DNA from: Chloroflexota bacterium
GTDB taxonomy: Bacteria > Chloroflexota > Anaerolineae > Aggregatilineales > Aggregatilineaceae
Length of the DNA: 7,961 nt
NCBI GenBank assembly: GCA_016234525.1
Contig: JACRBK010000662.1
Coordinates: 1-7,961, forward strand
Direction of reading: 5' to 3'
The notes under the pieces were generated by a model. That model saw only the letters and a program-made list of their open reading frames with translations, searched no databases and was not told where the DNA came from. Positions 7,201 to 7,961 of the stretch are shown in pieces; the first letter of the stretch is position 1; the number at the start of each line of letters is the position of its first letter. The translations under genes and the position numbers were made by a program.

Positions 7201-7961
7201 TGTCGCCGATGGCTGGCGAAGCCAAAACCGGAGAGGCGGGGGCCGCTACATTATCCCCGCGCCGGATGCCCCATTTCCGGGCGGGTGCAACGGATGAAAC
7301 GAATGCCGTTACACCGGATCAGGCTGAATCTGCTAGCGGAGTAGATGCCAGCAAAGCCGATGACGATGCGAGTAAACGTCGCTTTGGATTTTTGGGTCGT
7401 GGACGTGACCGCGCTGCCGATCAAGAAACCCCTGCCGCCGATCAACCTGCAGCGGAGAGCAGCGGGGTAAGGCGTTCACCTTTCGCCCGCCCCGGCGCTG
7501 ATCCCAGCGCCGGAGAAAGCGCTCCGGGTATTCCTGTCCCTGGGCGTCCGGCTTCTGCCAGCGCACCGGGTGAGAGTAAGCCCGCGAGCGAAGAGAGTGG
7601 TTCTCGATTTGGCCTGCTGCGGCGTGGCGGATCATCTGCTGACAGTCCAGCGGAGACTTCTGCTGCCGACAGCACCACTCCTAAAGAAGAATCACGGGGC
7701 GGGTTTGGGTTAGGCCGCTTCCGTCGCGGCGGTGGTGCCAGCGAAGAAAAAGAACCTCTCGCGGACAGCGCGGCTGCTCCCGTGAGTCCCGAATCTGATA
7801 AACCCGCCGGAGAACCGGGGGCGAGGCGTTCACCGTTCTCGCCCACGCGCTCGATGTCTGATCCATCGCGTACCAGTCCGTTAGATGAACCCAAGACGGA
7901 TGATTCTGCCCCGGCAGGTGAGCCAGGGCTGCGGCGTTCGCCGTTCTCGTCCACGCGATCG
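4242..7961 (+). CDS. Giant FtsK/SpoIIIE-like DNA translocase, N-terminal part with repeat-rich disordered region (3' truncated)
   Basis: Open for 1240 codons with no stop, leaving by the right edge. Residues 1-655 are low-complexity (Gly, Pro, Arg, Ser, Asp) with acidic runs such as NDDDDDNE and DDDDKD, tandem FG-containing repeats and no Cys. A hydrophobic domain follows at ~660-842: TM1 ~662-684, a GAIGAINHLL segment at 693-702 and FGWG, TM2 ~711-725, TM3 ~738-758, then GGGWLGH (785-791), TM4 ~806-822 and a possible fifth helix ~826-842. The order resembles the FtsK 4TM domain, which anchors the septal DNA pump that moves chromosome ends during division. A charged stretch and a second disordered linker (~850-1240) follow, where FtsK proteins carry a linker before the RecA-like motor. 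The motor is not in view, so the name is inference, and another polytopic membrane protein remains possible. In E. coli FtsK the TM domain is at the extreme N-terminus, so a ~655-residue extension before it is unusual. Start ATG 4242 is supported by AGGTG, an upstream stop and an extended -10 promoter. Confidence 0.75.
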   Translation, partial: MAFSRRPPNDDDDDNERPDPPRWSSRPPGDEPGRPASRFGSDRPGTRDSESGDDFGFVRDRLGPSRRPGTPPDEPKDEGGGLVGGLFRRSKKEDDKDAPPPRSGSKPVTGSRPAPSAGRPVPPTAGRSSTPAGGARGDSADDEKKGRFGFLGRGSKDADKDEPPGRSSSTRRSPFLSSAKDDDPPPRSGSSLRDSQRAAGKTGPLPSRPGLGGDDENRSGPAFRPGGSSTPNRFGGAGGAGSPTDRPGSYGSRPGVPDRDADKDQPGGGRPAFGAGRSPFGTRPGSADDDDKDPPGGGRPAFGAGRSPFGTRPGSTDDDDKDPPGGGRPPFGTRPGADRSNQPGTGDRPGTGPARFGGAGGTGGSTDRPGGFGTRPGADRDQPGTGDRPGAGPARFGGAGGTGGSTDRPGSFGTRPGADRDQPGSGTSRFGGAGGTGGPADRPGSFGTRPGADRDQPGAGDRSGSGTSRFGGAGGIGGTGSSNSAADRTGSFGSRPGALGDRGDTGAGLGQRSSSSQTRGFPSRPLGREEEKKDEPRKSRLGGLLGRGKEEKKDDKKQDKRASAKTSSTPTAQPRFGGGTASSTLDKRRSTTTDTFGTATDARGRGQTAAPGRGADKTATGTTRRAVPASSVSREKAKPLPGQQRSALTVHQGLDFERRIDLIGVTLLGFALVSFFAVIPSITLGLLPEPHSGAIGAINHLLSQMFGWGKVVWPLIAGGLGIWLMRESFAERGFELDFFRIVGMILLYTCLLTWIQMFELVNDSAPTVEQFKPISYDLAVGQGQGGGWLGHTIYVFLLGQLLDWGTLSVLLAWLVMSLMLTFDLSLVELGGYVAAALAVFTISEEQRTRKRVAREALADEFKATMRPPEKEGAQTVLPGITTTVETPAVGKRGGAAARAAAPTTATAPDLPAVGRRGPAAPAGDPLAPAAPVPASPEPVRPALGESPQMPPVRSGPVINRRTGGFNGESTDEVLPGRDRAAEGTGPLSPMAGEAKTGEAGAATLSPRRMPHFRAGATDETNAVTPDQAESASGVDASKADDDASKRRFGFLGRGRDRAADQETPAADQPAAESSGVRRSPFARPGADPSAGESAPGIPVPGRPASASAPGESKPASEESGSRFGLLRRGGSSADSPAETSAADSTTPKEESRGGFGLGRFRRGGGASEEKEPLADSAAAPVSPESDKPAGEPGARRSPFSPTRSMSDPSRTSPLDEPKTDDSAPAGEPGLRRSPFSSTRS
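5028..5237 (+). repeat. Tandem 87-bp (29-residue) coding repeats, 2 full plus 1 shortened
   Basis: Units begin at 5028, 5115 and 5202, exactly 87 bp apart. The protein unit is KD-x-PGGGRPAFGAGRSPFG followed by TRPGS-x-DDDD. The third unit lacks seven residues (21 bp), giving GGRPPFGTRPG. Each full unit has two FG dipeptides and an acidic tail. The repeat is visible at both DNA and protein level, which points to recent duplication or gene conversion and to likely length variation between strains. Confidence 0.85.
5232..5720 (+). repeat. Tandem ~100-140-bp (34-46-residue) FG-containing coding repeats
   Basis: FG(T/S)RPG recurs at residues 331, 372, 412, 446 and 492 (steps of 41, 40, 34 and 46). 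RFGG recurs at 355, 395, 429 and 469 (steps of 40, 34 and 40). The unit is FGTRPGADRDQPG, then a GDRPG-x-G spacer, then ARFGGAGGTGG, then STDRPGS. The copies share long near-identical DNA, for example the segments starting at 5354 and 5474, 120 bp apart. The 34-residue unit lacks the GDRPG segment. All length changes are multiples of three and keep the frame. Earlier diverged members are YGSRPG at 250 and RFGG at 233, and a later one is RFGG at 575. Confidence 0.85.
7809..7961 (+). repeat. Start of a second tandem coding repeat in the C-terminal linker (108-bp step)
   Basis: AGEPG-x-RRSPFS-x-TRS occurs at residues 1190-1205 and again at 1226-1240, 36 residues (108 bp) apart, with the second copy cut by the window edge. 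A related RRSPF lies at 1077-1081. The array may continue outside the window. Confidence 0.65.

Noticed and set aside
7442..7954. 170-residue minus-strand open frame
   Set aside because: Antisense shadow of the C-terminal disordered linker; low complexity only.

Overview
The window looks like a piece of an environmental bacterial chromosome, probably Chloroflexota (Anaerolineae-like). This is an inference from gene content: a GT39-type membrane protein with a characteristic tail, a secreted WD40 propeller, an M20 peptidase, and an FtsK-like protein with a very long Pro/Gly/Arg-rich N-terminus. No rRNA, tRNA or other marker gene is present to confirm it. The coding regions are mostly GC-rich. 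The WD40 gene and the spacers are visibly richer in A+T.

Layout, left to right. (1) 3-569 (+): C-terminal end of a polytopic membrane glycosyltransferase-like protein that enters from the left edge. (2) 545-916 (-): small VOC/glyoxalase-fold protein whose last 25 bases overlap gene 1 tail to tail. (3) 917-1133: spacer with an imperfect hairpin. (4) 1134-2504 (-): exported seven-bladed WD40 propeller with a Cys-containing C-terminal domain. (5) 2505-2834: divergent spacer with a 15-bp direct repeat, two small inverted repeats and candidate promoters. (6) 2835-4088 (+): M20 family di-zinc peptidase/deacylase with all metal ligands visible. (7) 4089-4241: spacer with a perfect extended -10 promoter element. 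(8) 4242-7961 (+): a reading frame open for 1240 codons that runs off the right edge. It has about 655 disordered, repeat-rich residues, then a 4-5 TM domain resembling the FtsK membrane domain, then a second disordered linker of about 400 residues. The motor domain, if present, lies beyond the window.

The genes do not form one pathway. They read as ordinary chromosomal neighbours: membrane glycosylation, a VOC enzyme, an exported propeller, a metallopeptidase and a probable DNA translocase. I see no mobile element, CRISPR array, defence cassette or biosynthetic cluster.

The most unusual object is the giant protein at 4242-7961. Its disordered part contains tandem FG-containing repeats (29-residue and about 34-46-residue units). 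Two short motifs, FG-x-LGRG-like and RRSPF, recur on both sides of the membrane domain. Its repetitive GC-rich DNA also opens long spurious frames on both strands, which could easily be annotated in its place.
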